Shown here: positions 8,349-15,437 of the stretch, piece by piece
Layout: every line of letters starts with the position of its first letter
Position numbering within the stretch: the first letter of the stretch is position 1
Virus record (IMG/VR): IMGVR_UViG_3300031951_000268
Location: 1-48,623 of that record
Length of the DNA stretch: 48,623 bases
Direction: 5' to 3' (one strand)
DNA from: a virus
The notes under the pieces: model-generated
What the model saw: only the letters and a program-made list of their open reading frames with translations
Database searches by the model: none
What the model was told of the DNA's origin: nothing
Position numbers and translations under genes: made by a program

Positions 8349-8491
8349 AAGGAGGTGATGGGCTATATGTTTTACTATTATTTATTTTGGAGTTTGAAAC
8401 CTTATAGTGTCTGCTTACCAGAAGTTGATAGTTAACTATTTAGATGCCATTGCGTATATATTATAGTTATAAGTAATATTTCTTAACACAT

Positions 8492-8887
8492 TTATTTTAT
8501 TATCTTTTTCTTAAAATCAAGTGTGTGGTTTATCAATGGATGGTTAAAATCAATTTCATTAAATTTATTCTTATCAATATCAATTCTAATACAACATTTC
8601 ATAACATCAACATCATTTAACACACGTTCTTCCATTTCATCATTTTTAGGAATAAATTTAATATTATTTAATAAATTCCATCCTTTTAAACAAAATGGTT
8701 TTACTTTATAATTGTGTTTCAATTTATCATATTCAAAAACCATTCTTATACCTCTATCCATTAAATAATAATAATCCCTAGTCATATAAACACAGGGTTC
8801 AATTATTCTATTATCCTTCAAAATAAAACCATTATCCAAAATTGATTTTAATCTTTTTAAGTTTAAGACATTATGATATATTTCCAT
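8492..8887 (-). CDS. Small protein, possible ADP-ribosyltransferase-like fold
   Basis: 131 aa, very AT-rich. Begins MEIYHNVLNLKRLKSILDNGF, resembling the YHxT...L..IL..G start of phage ART-like/RNA-phosphotransferase-like proteins; later VYMTRDYYY, VFEYDKLKHNYKVKPF and NDEMEERV fit the same family, in which LTR and EAEE motifs recur. Catalytic residues are not certain because the first motif has N instead of G/S-T. It is the leftmost member of the cassette-like region, bounded on its 5' side by a palindrome at 8912-8961. No capsid-targeting-like leader. Function tentative. Confidence 0.6.
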   Translation of the reverse strand: MEIYHNVLNLKRLKSILDNGFILKDNRIIEPCVYMTRDYYYLMDRGIRMVFEYDKLKHNYKVKPFCLKGWNLLNNIKFIPKNDEMEERVLNDVDVMKCCIRIDIDKNKFNEIDFNHPLINHTLDFKKKIIK

Positions 8888-8911
8888 AAAATAAATGTTA
8901 AAATACTACTT

Positions 8912-8961
8912 ATAACAAATGATAAACAACATTAAAACGATTGTTTATCATCAGACGTTAT
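8912..8961. repeat. attC-like imperfect palindrome (site B)
   Basis: Outer ATAAC (8912-8916) and GTTAT (8957-8961) pair; inner perfect 11-bp arms ATGATAAACAA / TTGTTTATCAT (8919-8929, 8941-8951); loop CATTAAAACGA. Spacers between outer and inner arms are unequal (AA versus CAGAC), as in integron attC sites. Nearly identical to the site at 9484-9533. Confidence 0.75.
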
Positions 8962-8976
8962 GTTTAATTAAAAATA

Positions 8977-9189
8977 TTAACTAAACAACTTTATTCTATT
9001 TTCAACAGCTATTTTTTCTTCTTCTGTTAAATTACTAAACTTATCTAATAATTTTTTTCTACTCAATGCTTTTTTATCAAACAATATCATAAAAGAAAAT
9101 CCTTGTGGGTCAAATCCCATTTTACTAATAGCTGTTGAAAACACTTCAAATTCAGCTTCACATATTTTACTAATTTCTTTTTTATCCAT
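8977..9189 (-). CDS. Hypothetical cassette protein
   Basis: 70 aa, charged, helical, no recognised domain; contains EAEFEVFSTAISKMGFDPQGF and a basic KKALSRKKLL segment, ending in LTEEEKIAVENRIKLFS. It occupies the whole interval between two palindromes (8912-8961 and 9213-9262), one gene per interval, which is why I treat it as a cassette ORF. Start ATG is preceded by AT-rich sequence. Confidence 0.6.
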   Translation of the reverse strand: MDKKEISKICEAEFEVFSTAISKMGFDPQGFSFMILFDKKALSRKKLLDKFSNLTEEEKIAVENRIKLFS

Positions 9190-9212
9190 AATATAATATT
9201 TTTAACTAAAAC

Positions 9213-9262
9213 ATAACAACAAATAAAACACATTAAAACGATGTTTTATTTGCAACCGTTAT
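9213..9262. repeat. attC-like imperfect palindrome (site C)
   Basis: Outer ATAAC (9213-9217) and GTTAT (9258-9262); inner arms CAAATAAAACA / TGTTTTATTTG (9220-9230, 9242-9252); the same loop CATTAAAACGA as site B although the arms differ in sequence. Conserved ends and loop with divergent stems suggest a recombination or structured element, not a simple duplicate. Confidence 0.72.
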
Positions 9263-9279
9263 AAGCAATAAAACAAAAA

Positions 9280-9456
9280 TTATTTATTTTCTAATTTGTC
9301 TTTTACTCCATTTATCACATCAAGTACATTCGTCAATCCTTGCAGATTTTGTTTATTCATTAAAAACACCTTTTCGTAAATTTCACGTTCTTTTTCTGTC
9401 ATAGCATCAAGTTCTTCTTTGCTAACAAAATCTTCTATTTTCACTTCTTTTTTCAT
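9280..9456 (-). CDS. Hypothetical cassette protein
   Basis: 58 aa from ATG 9456. A longer reading from 9504 would run through the palindrome at 9484-9533, so I reject it. Highly charged helix-rich protein (MKKEVKIEDFVSKEELDAM...). Its leader AAAAATTATACAATATGAAA is the same as that of the 10170-10367 ORF, pointing to shared origin of cassette 5' ends. Function unknown. Confidence 0.6.
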   Translation of the reverse strand: MKKEVKIEDFVSKEELDAMTEKEREIYEKVFLMNKQNLQGLTNVLDVINGVKDKLENK

Positions 9457-9483
9457 ATTGTATAATTTTTGTTTTACATACTT

Positions 9484-9533
9484 ATAACAAATGATAAACA
9501 ACATTAAAACGATTGTTTATCATCGGACGTTAT
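9484..9533. repeat. attC-like imperfect palindrome (site D)
   Basis: Outer ATAAC (9484-9488) and GTTAT (9529-9533), inner 11-bp perfect arms ATGATAAACAA / TTGTTTATCAT (9491-9501, 9513-9523), loop CATTAAAACGA. Differs from site B by about one base across the element (CGGAC versus CAGAC spacer). Confidence 0.75.
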
Positions 9534-9557
9534 GGCACATTAAAACGATGCCATAAC
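9529..9557. repeat. Short perfect hairpin sharing an arm with site D
   Basis: GTTATGGCA (9529-9537), loop CATTAAAACGA, TGCCATAAC (9549-9557). It reuses the GTTAT end of site D and provides an AAC end towards the next ORF. Fourth occurrence of the 11-base loop in 640 bp. Confidence 0.7.
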
Positions 9558-9558
9558 A

Positions 9559-9834
9559 CGGTATAGGCGCAAAACTACTGCTTCACATCAAAGTAATTTC
9601 CCCAATACTGCGGTTCATTTTCATTCAAATCAAATAAATGATTTTTGTCAAACTCGCTCTCAATTACTAAATCAGTATCATTCACATAATGCACCTCATA
9701 CTCTTTTCCAATAATGAGTGCCTTACCTGTTGCATTACGCTTCATTTCACACTCATTTTTTGCAACCAATATTGTTCCTATTTGTATCATTTATTTGATT
9801 TTTTTAGTTAATAATCCGTTCTGCGCCTATACCG
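9559..9834. repeat. 12-bp inverted repeat flanking one small ORF
   Basis: CGGTATAGGCGC (9559-9570) and GCGCCTATACCG (9823-9834) are perfect inverted copies on either side of the ORF at 9575-9790. The right copy is followed by AAAACGTTAGC. The whole ORF would lie in the loop of a large hairpin. Confidence 0.7.
9575..9790 (-). CDS. Hypothetical small beta-rich cassette protein
   Basis: 71 aa. MIQIGTILVAKNECEMKRN followed by LIIGKEYEVHYVNDTDLVIES and HLFDLNENEPQYWGNYFDV looks like a small SH3-like barrel, similar in pattern to small Bacteroidota proteins with 'GKxYEV...D..I.sd....H.f......Yf'. No enzymatic motif. Enclosed by a 12-bp inverted repeat. Confidence 0.6.
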   Translation of the reverse strand: MIQIGTILVAKNECEMKRNATGKALIIGKEYEVHYVNDTDLVIESEFDKNHLFDLNENEPQYWGNYFDVKQ

Positions 9835-9840
9835 AAAACG

Positions 9841-10086
9841 TTAGCACTCATTTTCGGACAATACACCTTCATTCATCATATCAATCATTCTCTGATAATT
9901 GTACATATAAGGCGGATATTCTTCTCCTTTGAGAAATAATACTTGGTTTTTAACTGAATAATCCTGTGTAAAGTAAAGTGGTTGCAAACGCCTTTTATCG
10001 TAATTAGAACGAGAAAAACGAGTGCTAACATCACCTACCCTCAAGGCAGGGTTCAGTAGTTTATTGAACATTTGTGCTATTTTCAT
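9841..10086 (-). CDS. Doubtful small ORF overlapping palindromic sequence
   Basis: 81 aa. The N-terminal part (about residues 1-25) is encoded by the left half of the palindrome at 10024-10152 and the last codons by GTTAGCACTC at 9840-9849, which has an inverted copy GAGTGCTAAC at 10020-10029. The middle (about 26-78) has a more protein-like composition (YFTQDYSVKNQVLFLKG, YPPYMYNYQRMIDMM). It may be a short real gene whose ends were absorbed by recombination sequence, or no gene at all. Confidence 0.35.
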   Translation of the reverse strand: MKIAQMFNKLLNPALRVGDVSTRFSRSNYDKRRLQPLYFTQDYSVKNQVLFLKGEEYPPYMYNYQRMIDMMNEGVLSENEC

Positions 10087-10152
10087 CTGTATTGCTATTT
10101 TGAAAGTTTGTGCTATTTAATCCTGCCCTGACGGGTAGCTGAATGCCGTTAG
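10024..10152. repeat. attC-like long palindrome (site F)
   Basis: GCTAAC (10024-10029), arm CTACCCTCAAGGCAGG (10035-10050), about 71-base spacer, arm CCTGCCCTGACGGGTAG (10122-10138), GTTAG (10148-10152). One arm carries a single extra base, reminiscent of the extrahelical bases of integron attC sites. The length resembles large attC sites. Confidence 0.65.
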
Positions 10153-10169
10153 AGGAAATAAAAACAAAA

Positions 10170-10367
10170 TTATGAATTTATTAATTCAAGTTCTTCTCTG
10201 ATACAAGGTAAAATTCTACCATCATCAAGTTTTATCATAATTTTTTCAAACTCACTACCATCTAAACATTTCTGATTATCAATTGAAAGAATTTTACCTT
10301 CCAAGAAATCTCTTTCATCAGTCATACCTAAACCAATTGTTGTTTTTATTCTATCTTCTTTTTTCAT
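10170..10367 (-). CDS. Hypothetical cassette protein
   Basis: 65 aa from ATG 10367; a longer reading from 10406 includes palindrome sequence and is rejected. Contains GKILSIDNQKCLDGSEFEKI and IKLDDGRILPCIREELE, a small beta-strand-rich fold. Shares the leader AAAAATTATACAATATGAAA with the 9280-9456 ORF. Function unknown. Confidence 0.6.
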   Translation of the reverse strand: MKKEDRIKTTIGLGMTDERDFLEGKILSIDNQKCLDGSEFEKIMIKLDDGRILPCIREELELINS

Positions 10368-10393
10368 ATTGTATAATTTTTGTGGTTCTAAGC

Positions 10394-10423
10394 CTCGCCT
10401 TCGCAAAGCGAGAAAACGTTATG
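10394..10423. repeat. Small palindrome with CGTTATG end (site G)
   Basis: CTCGC (10394-10398) and GCGAG (10408-10412) form a short stem with loop CTTCGCAAA, followed by AAAACGTTATG (to 10423). It separates the cassette-like ORFs from the phage oxygenase gene and has the same GTTATG end as the other sites. Confidence 0.6.
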
Positions 10424-10424
10424 C

Positions 10425-11021
10425 TTACACAAACGGCACACCACCTAACCAAAAAACAAGAGATTTTCGAGTTCCGCTAGTAATGGGTTGTATTCGATGG
10501 GTTAGGTAGGCGGGATAGATGATGATGCTCCCAGCGGCTCGGCTCACGGTGTACCAATGTTGTGGGTTGGGTGTGGCAGCAAACTCTAAGTCCCCGCCCC
10601 GATAGTCATCACTTTCCGATAACTGAACACTGACTGCCAATTTTCGGCTCGAAAAAGGATGCACGTCCCCGATATCAACGTGCCAATCAAAATGGTCACC
10701 ATCTGACCACTCGCAATACATAATGGGTTCGGTAAAATCCAAAGGCTCGAATTTATAACCCTCTTCATTTACCCACAAAACCATGTCATACAATCGACCA
10801 TATAACCAAGCCCATTCATCGGTATAAGGTATCCAAGCGGTTTTACACATTCGGATATCTTGACGAATTTCATTTGAGATAGTGGCGGATTCCAAATTTA
10901 AACTCGGTATCTGCTTTCGAATATTTTGAAGTTCTCCAAAATCTAAACAACTATCTAAAGAAACGCTAGACATCCGAACGGCGTTAATTTCGGGATATGA
11001 CGCATCGTCTAATAGAATCAT
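10425..11021 (-). CDS. 2-oxoglutarate/Fe(II)-dependent dioxygenase (prolyl-4-hydroxylase type)
   Basis: 198 aa. Shows the 2OG-Fe(II) double-stranded beta-helix signature: HFDWHVDIGD (HxD iron ligands), RKLAVSVQLSESDDYRGGDLEF, then IIYPAYLTHRIQPI (distal His) and the 2OG-binding Arg in GTRKSLVFW. This family is common in T4-like phages; substrates (protein, DNA base or peptide) are not known. It lies among cassette-like ORFs but is larger and richer in GC, and overlaps the following gene by 4 bp, so I see it as a regular phage gene flanked by insertions. Confidence 0.9.
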   Translation of the reverse strand: MILLDDASYPEINAVRMSSVSLDSCLDFGELQNIRKQIPSLNLESATISNEIRQDIRMCKTAWIPYTDEWAWLYGRLYDMVLWVNEEGYKFEPLDFTEPIMYCEWSDGDHFDWHVDIGDVHPFSSRKLAVSVQLSESDDYRGGDLEFAATPNPQHWYTVSRAAGSIIIYPAYLTHRIQPITSGTRKSLVFWLGGVPFV

Positions 11022-11350
11022 TTTTGTTTAGATTTCGGATTAGTAAGTTCATCCCTCCAAGTACTTTCGTTGTTTTTCCCCGTAGACCAAGGCCAGGTCG
11101 ATTTAGCTTTTTCGTAATCCCCCTCGTTATACACCTTAATCCATATCCTTTGTTCCCAATAACGGTCACACCCCCAAACCCCATAAACAATAAACCACAT
11201 CCATTCGAAATAAAAATGCGGCTCTCTTTCACATCGAGGGGTTGACCATTTGTCTTTCCACATTAATTTTGATTTGGTAATACGAGGAATCCAAAACCAA
11301 CTGTGGTTTTTCCTCCAAAAAATTTGGAATTTGGGTTTTTTGATACGCAT
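11018..11350 (-). CDS. Conserved phage protein of unknown function, Trp-rich
   Basis: 110 aa with 13 or so Trp. The pattern LMWKDKWSTPRCEREP, FIVYGVWGCDRYWEQRIW and STWPW recurs in many phage hypothetical proteins, where it is usually uncharacterised. Its stop overlaps the oxygenase start (ATGA), so the two are probably co-translated. No membrane segment or catalytic motif is obvious. Confidence 0.75.
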   Translation of the reverse strand: MRIKKPKFQIFWRKNHSWFWIPRITKSKLMWKDKWSTPRCEREPHFYFEWMWFIVYGVWGCDRYWEQRIWIKVYNEGDYEKAKSTWPWSTGKNNESTWRDELTNPKSKQK

Positions 11351-11740
11351 ATAATGAGTTTGTTTTTTACGCCTCGAAAGCCTTTGGTGGTATTACACCA
11401 ATGTGGATAGGAATTCCTCTCTCCATGTGTGTGAGGAGGACAGTTCGGAGTTCTCGGGTATGTCTGAAAGAATCATATTTTGAATTTCTTGATTATTAAA
11501 TTTCTGTCTGTAAAAGTAGCTTTTTAAAGCCGTTTATATTCCAAAGTTGTCGTCAAACTGTGAACCGTCTACTGGTCGGGTGGCGGGTGGGCTTTGGGTT
11601 CGGTTGGGTAAAAGTAAATGTGGTGTTTTTGTGTCGGTTAGTGCGTTGGCAAAACACCTCTTTTAATTTTGCGAAGGGTTGGCTGTCGAGGTGTTTTTTC
11701 TGTCTGTTCATTGTTGCACTGTCGGTTTTTTAGGCTTGCT
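11351..11740. other. Non-coding stretch, possible remnant plus hairpin
   Basis: About 390 bp without a convincing gene. It holds a 27-codon minus ORF at 11393-11476 (MILSDIPENSELSSSHTW...) whose end, SSHTWREEF, could be a remnant of a truncated gene, a GT-rich stretch at 11570-11640, and an inverted repeat AAAACACCTC / GAGGTGTTTT (11651-11660, 11688-11697). The GT-rich sequence has a strand bias unlike the neighbouring phage genes. Confidence 0.5.
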
Positions 11741-11741
11741 T

Positions 11742-11833
11742 GTAACAAGATGTATAAGAAAGTTTGCTATCAGCAGTAGTGGTTAATTTGAAAGTTCCCA
11801 CAAGCAAACCTTCTCATACACCCAACCGTTATG
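11742..11833. repeat. attC-like palindrome (site H)
   Basis: GTAAC (11742-11746), arm TGTATAAGAAAGTTTGCT (11751-11768), 34-base spacer, arm AGCAAACCTTCTCATACA (11803-11820), GTTATG (11828-11833). The 18-bp arms differ at two positions, both allowing G-T pairing on one strand only. The best-formed attC-like element of the window. Confidence 0.72.
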
Positions 11834-11840
11834 TGTAATT

Positions 11841-11993
11841 CTATTTAATTGTTACTTTATAACCAAGCTCCTTTGCTAATTTTATTGTGTTTTCTACAAA
11901 ATTACTTTTCTTTGGATAACCACGCATAACATCAAATACATTCAATTTTTTATCTGATGATTCGAAGATTGTACCTTTAATTACCTTTTCCAT
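11841..11993 (-). CDS. Hypothetical small cassette protein
   Basis: 50 aa, start ATG 11993, stop TAG. Sequence includes IKGTIFESSDKKLNVFDVM and SNFVENTIKLAKELGYKV; the C-terminal half looks like an amphipathic helix followed by a strand. It begins right after palindrome site H in the plus direction, one ORF per interval, as elsewhere in the region. No family recognised. Confidence 0.5.
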   Translation of the reverse strand: MEKVIKGTIFESSDKKLNVFDVMRGYPKKSNFVENTIKLAKELGYKVTIK

Positions 11994-12061
11994 TTTATTT
12001 AAGTTTTATTGTTATTTAATTAAAAACTGAATATATCTGTGACCGTTAGAAGTAATAAAAA

Positions 12062-12229
12062 TTACTTACCTTTCTGCTTCATATCGTGTTTATACCACAC
12101 ATAAGAATTTACGAAGAAGAATTGGCTTGTCAATAGCCACATCCAAGTCATAAAATCTCTATCATTTTCAATGTCGTATGCAAAAGCAAACCAACATAAT
12201 AAGCCAATTCCAAATAAAATGTATCTCAT
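12062..12229 (-). CDS. Small membrane protein
   Basis: 55 aa. Two hydrophobic segments: YILFGIGLLCWFAFA (residues 3-17) and MWLLTSQFFFVNSYVW (about 29-44), with a charged loop between (DIENDRD) and a basic tail. Looks like a two-span membrane protein with both ends on one side. Downstream of it lies CCGTTAGAAG, the kind of end seen at the palindromes. Function unknown. Confidence 0.5.
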   Translation of the reverse strand: MRYILFGIGLLCWFAFAYDIENDRDFMTWMWLLTSQFFFVNSYVWYKHDMKQKGK

Positions 12230-12240
12230 AATCGTAATTT

Positions 12241-12339
12241 TTATTTTCTTGAACTTACAATGCTTTCAATAGAAAGTATAAATAATACTATTGCTGCAAC
12301 TAACCAAATAACTGCAAAAATAAATTGAAATACAATCAT
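12241..12339 (-). CDS. Single-span membrane micropeptide
   Basis: 32 aa. Residues 2-25 are almost wholly hydrophobic (VFQFIFAVIWLVAAIVLFIL) followed by SIESIVSSRK, a type of small membrane peptide. ATG start and TAA stop, 11 bases before the next small membrane gene, so the two may be a pair. Too short for certainty. Confidence 0.4.
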   Translation of the reverse strand: MIVFQFIFAVIWLVAAIVLFILSIESIVSSRK

Positions 12340-12366
12340 CTTAATAGCTTTAATAGTGTCCAGTAA

Positions 12367-12519
12367 TTACCTTTGGTTCGCTACGCAATTGGATAAGCTT
12401 GGTGCTGGGTGCGCAAATTGAGTAGCTTTACCAAATACAATTTCTAATGCCATTTCATAAGAGACAAAACATCCATTATTTTCATAAGAGGCAAAATATC
12501 CATTATTTTTATTTTTCAT
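12367..12519 (-). CDS. Hypothetical small protein with tandem repeat at its N-terminus
   Basis: 50 aa. Residues 5-22 contain two copies of NNG(Y/C)F(A/V)SYE, produced by an imperfect 30-bp direct repeat around 12455-12510. The C-terminal third (FAHPAPSLSNCVANQR) is encoded by an inverted repeat at 12380-12426, so the true end of the protein may have been replaced by palindromic sequence. Function unknown. Confidence 0.4.
   Translation of the reverse strand: MKNKNNGYFASYENNGCFVSYEMALEIVFGKATQFAHPAPSLSNCVANQR
12380..12426. repeat. Imperfect palindrome at cassette-region edge
   Basis: GCTACGCAATT (12380-12390) and AATTGAGTAGC (12416-12426) pair with one mismatch across a 25-base loop. It lacks a clear GTTAT end, so its relation to the other sites is uncertain. 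Confidence 0.5.
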
Positions 12520-12627
12520 GGTCTTACTATTTTGTATGGTGTATAATTACATACAAATCTAACACTTTTTTCCGAAACTCATATAATAACCCTCGTTTTT
12601 TTTCAAAAAAAAATAAAAGAGTTGTAT

Positions 12628-13029
12628 TTATTTCGGGAAATCGGAATGGGTAGTCAAATCTACAATTTCCAAATCCGCCATTACGATTCCATCGTGACCC
12701 CTACGGATAGCTTCACTCGTGACCATTTTATCTATCAACTCCCCCGTTTCCATACCCTCTTTGCGAGCCCCGCTCCGTAAATCGAAATGGGGAAACCATT
12801 TCCAAAAAAGATACTCCAAAGAAAGCCCCTCGAAATTATACACATCTTTATCGGATACAATCAAGGGGTTTTGAAACTTTAATTTCACCTCTCGCACACT
12901 ATGGGGTGGTTTTCGAACATGATAAAATGTCCCGTACTTACCTTGAGGGTTGGAATGCGTGCTTCGATAACCAACATATTGATTTTGTTCATTTAGAAAG
13001 TGTTGCCAGTTAGAAATATATCCACGCAT
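12628..13029 (-). CDS. ADP-ribosyltransferase-like protein with capsid-targeting-like leader
   Basis: 133 aa. Begins MRGYISNWQHFLNEQ, matching the leader found on many proteins here. Then VGYRSTHSNPQGKYGTFYHV could be the R-S/T motif and small strand of an ART fold, and the C-terminal SEAIRRGHDGIVMADLEIVDLT is the 'GyDGIv...EIVdL' ending common in phage ART-like proteins. I infer an enzyme modifying host proteins, possibly packaged in the head. Lies directly upstream... in map order left of the portal gene gp20, whose stop is 15 bases away, so it would be expressed late with the head genes. Confidence 0.55.
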   Translation of the reverse strand: MRGYISNWQHFLNEQNQYVGYRSTHSNPQGKYGTFYHVRKPPHSVREVKLKFQNPLIVSDKDVYNFEGLSLEYLFWKWFPHFDLRSGARKEGMETGELIDKMVTSEAIRRGHDGIVMADLEIVDLTTHSDFPK

Positions 13030-13043
13030 AAGTTTTTCTTTTT

Positions 13044-14669
13044 TTAGAAGCCCATTCCACCACCCATGTCTTGTTGAGCGGCTTGGATTTGTTGAGCTAA
13101 TTTCATATCCTCCAAATCTTGTTCTTGTTTTTCTTTCATCATTCGCTCGTTTGCTGCAATATCGTCGGCAGAAAGTTTCATATATCTTTCAATTACAAAT
13201 TTAGGTGCAAAGATTGGAACATCGGTATCCATACCCGAGGCATCTTTCTTTTTGTCATAGATACCCATCATTGTATTGGCGATATTGACTCGTTGCTCCA
13301 AAATCTGCATCTCTTTCAGTTCCTCAAAGATATTGTCTTTGTTGTATCGAAGAGAGAGACACGCTTTCATCAGTTCATCCTCCGCTAACTCGGGATAGAT
13401 TAAACCCACTTGAATAAAGAGGGGTTTAAGGAGGATTTCTTGAAATATCGAGCGAAGGCGATTAATGAATTTAAAGAAACGAATTTCTTCACGGTCGATA
13501 CCATCAGCGGAGATGCTAAATTGACTCCCCCCATTTTCTTTATCAAAGCGACTGAAAGGTATTTTCGAATCTTCTTTAACCTTATCTTTGAAGTATTTCA
13601 AGGCATCGGTGTCTGATAAATCAAACCCATCACTAGCCAAGACCTCAATATCGGGGGATTCCCCATTTTTACTTGGGAATAGGTAGTTTTTATAAAATTG
13701 CATCGAGGGTGAGCCATTGATACTCAATTCCCCCGAATCATAATCTAAGTTAATATCCTCCTTATAAATGTTAATCATTTCCGCCAAAGATTCCTTAGCA
13801 CGTTGAGGGGATTTAGTACCAATCGGAACGACCATTTTCATTCGGAATTGGGAGTTCATCGTATTCCATATCACACGGCTATTTTCCATAATCCTTAGTA
13901 AGTTGAACGAACGAACCATCCTTTCCACATAACTAACCCTACCAGTAAAATTACCTTTGGCGTATGAGATATAAATCACTTGCGAATCCAAGAGAACTCT
14001 CTTCATTGAGGGAACATCCTCGTACTGTACCCAAATTTTCTTAAATGTGCCATCACTGCCCTTTTCTACACCAGGGCGTAGGGAAATGGGGTCTAATTCT
14101 TTAAAACCCACTATATTTTTCCCATCGGGGTCGTAGATAATTTCAAAAGAGATGAAGCCGTCTATCATCAACTGGCGGAAATACCCCCAAGCATCGTGAC
14201 CCTCAGAAAAGTGGAAATGGGTATAGATTTTTTTAAACTGTTGACTCACCTCAGCCACAATTTCCTTTTGGTTTTCGGGGGAGAGGATTTCCTTTAATTT
14301 AGTGGTATCGATATCGGCAAAAAAATTAGAGTCGTTAAAAACGATAGCCTCATCCGCAATAGTATCCACAATAAATTCTATTTCGGGGTTCATTGCAAAC
14401 TTCCTTAAATACCCCCTACGAGCCTTATAATCCTTATCGAAAAAAGCAATGAATTTCTTCTGCCCCACGTCAGCGAGTGCCAAGGAGTATAAAAATTCTT
14501 CGGGTAGATAACCTTGATTACCGAACTCGGATTCAGTAACACCCACCGCTCGGGATTGTTTAACTACCATATCATCGTAGCGCATCCCCAAGTTAGATAA
14601 GGTTTTCAAACTTTTTGATAGTTGACCAAAAATGGGATTCACCCCTACTCGGTCTATAAAACCTGCCAT
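13044..14669 (-). CDS. 20: Portal vertex protein gp20
   Basis: 541 aa, T4 gp20 family (T4 524 aa). Family landmarks are visible: EIEFIVDTIADEAIVF near 110, HFHFSEGHDAWGYFRQLMIDGFI-type region, KELDPISLRPG, MKMVVPIGTKSPQRAKESL, and SISADGIDREEIRFFKFINRLR with the SKIPFSRFD segment. The portal ring forms the DNA entry channel of the head and binds terminase. The C-terminus is Met/Gln rich. The order here (gp55, gp4, unknown, gp20) differs from T4. Start ATG preceded by AAAATAAAAAATAATATAA. Confidence 0.93.
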   Translation of the reverse strand: MAGFIDRVGVNPIFGQLSKSLKTLSNLGMRYDDMVVKQSRAVGVTESEFGNQGYLPEEFLYSLALADVGQKKFIAFFDKDYKARRGYLRKFAMNPEIEFIVDTIADEAIVFNDSNFFADIDTTKLKEILSPENQKEIVAEVSQQFKKIYTHFHFSEGHDAWGYFRQLMIDGFISFEIIYDPDGKNIVGFKELDPISLRPGVEKGSDGTFKKIWVQYEDVPSMKRVLLDSQVIYISYAKGNFTGRVSYVERMVRSFNLLRIMENSRVIWNTMNSQFRMKMVVPIGTKSPQRAKESLAEMINIYKEDINLDYDSGELSINGSPSMQFYKNYLFPSKNGESPDIEVLASDGFDLSDTDALKYFKDKVKEDSKIPFSRFDKENGGSQFSISADGIDREEIRFFKFINRLRSIFQEILLKPLFIQVGLIYPELAEDELMKACLSLRYNKDNIFEELKEMQILEQRVNIANTMMGIYDKKKDASGMDTDVPIFAPKFVIERYMKLSADDIAANERMMKEKQEQDLEDMKLAQQIQAAQQDMGGGMGF

Positions 14670-14717
14670 TTATATTATTTTTTATTTTAGAAAAGATATT
14701 ACTATTTAATGGTGCAC

Positions 14718-15437
14718 TCACCCCCCACCTGGTGGTATATATTTTTTACGTTGCTGACTTGCCTTATCTCCATCCACATTATATTCCGTCAAGTTCTTTT
14801 TGTTGGTCAAGTAATCACTCCAAATGGATGCTAAACCCGCACCCTCTATTTCTTTGGGGATGTAATATGGTATTTTTTCCCAATCCTCTAACTCTACCAA
14901 TATAGCACTTTTGATTCTAGGTATGATATAATTCCTCACCCCCCATTGGTATCCAATGTCTGCCTTTTCGTTAAATAGGGTGTACACAAAATTACTATTA
15001 GTCATATACTGCCAAACACGGTTTAGCGACCCTAATTGATTTTTATCGATAGCTTCCTCTGCACGGTATATATCCCTTTCAAATACTTTATAAAAATTTT
15101 CCAAAATCTCCACCTTTGTGTACTCGGGAAACATATTTAAATTTAGTCCTTGTACCACTTTATTTTTATTCCCCGAAACATATTGTCCGTGAACTAAAAC
15201 CAAGGGCATTTTGTCATAATAGGGCATACTCTTTGCGCCAATTGGGTCATACACCCAAGTATAAATTCTACCAGGCAAAAAGAAATTTAACTTCCGAGCC
15301 AAAATCCGTTCACTCGTTTCCAAGAATTCATCTTCGAAAGGCTTGCGGAAATATTTTTCATTAAAATACAAAGCGGTTTCTTTCCGCCGCTTGGATTTAT
15401 CCTTTTCCTCCTTATAAGCAATCAGTGGACTTTTCAT
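14718..15437 (-). CDS. Conserved T4-like phage structural protein, function unknown
   Basis: 239 aa. Contains FFLPGRIYTWVYDPIGAKS, MPYYDKMPLVLV and GLNLNMFPEY, a pattern I know as 'G.ly.F.YdPk....LPYYD.fPLV...... GLNLHYl' in a conserved protein of T4-like and marine phages, presumed virion-associated. It overlaps gp4 by 4 bp (ATGA) and is followed by the portal gene, supporting a head-assembly role, which is inference. Mixed alpha/beta, no membrane segment, Gly-rich tail (PPGGG). Confidence 0.7.
   Translation of the reverse strand: MKSPLIAYKEEKDKSKRRKETALYFNEKYFRKPFEDEFLETSERILARKLNFFLPGRIYTWVYDPIGAKSMPYYDKMPLVLVHGQYVSGNKNKVVQGLNLNMFPEYTKVEILENFYKVFERDIYRAEEAIDKNQLGSLNRVWQYMTNSNFVYTLFNEKADIGYQWGVRNYIIPRIKSAILVELEDWEKIPYYIPKEIEGAGLASIWSDYLTNKKNLTEYNVDGDKASQQRKKYIPPGGG

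Noticed and set aside
8349-8358. AGGAGGTGAT, a perfect-looking Shine-Dalgarno
   Set aside because: It is on the plus strand, outside a minus-strand gene start; no plus-strand gene follows.
8912-9557. Possible CRISPR array because of repeated CATTAAAACGA
   Set aside because: Repeats are loops of hairpins at irregular spacing with ORFs between them; no regular repeat-spacer pattern and no cas genes.
12447-12653. Plus-strand ORF with repeated HKRQNIHYF
   Set aside because: The repeat is the antisense reading of the tandem repeat in the 12367-12519 minus ORF, and all other genes are on the minus strand.
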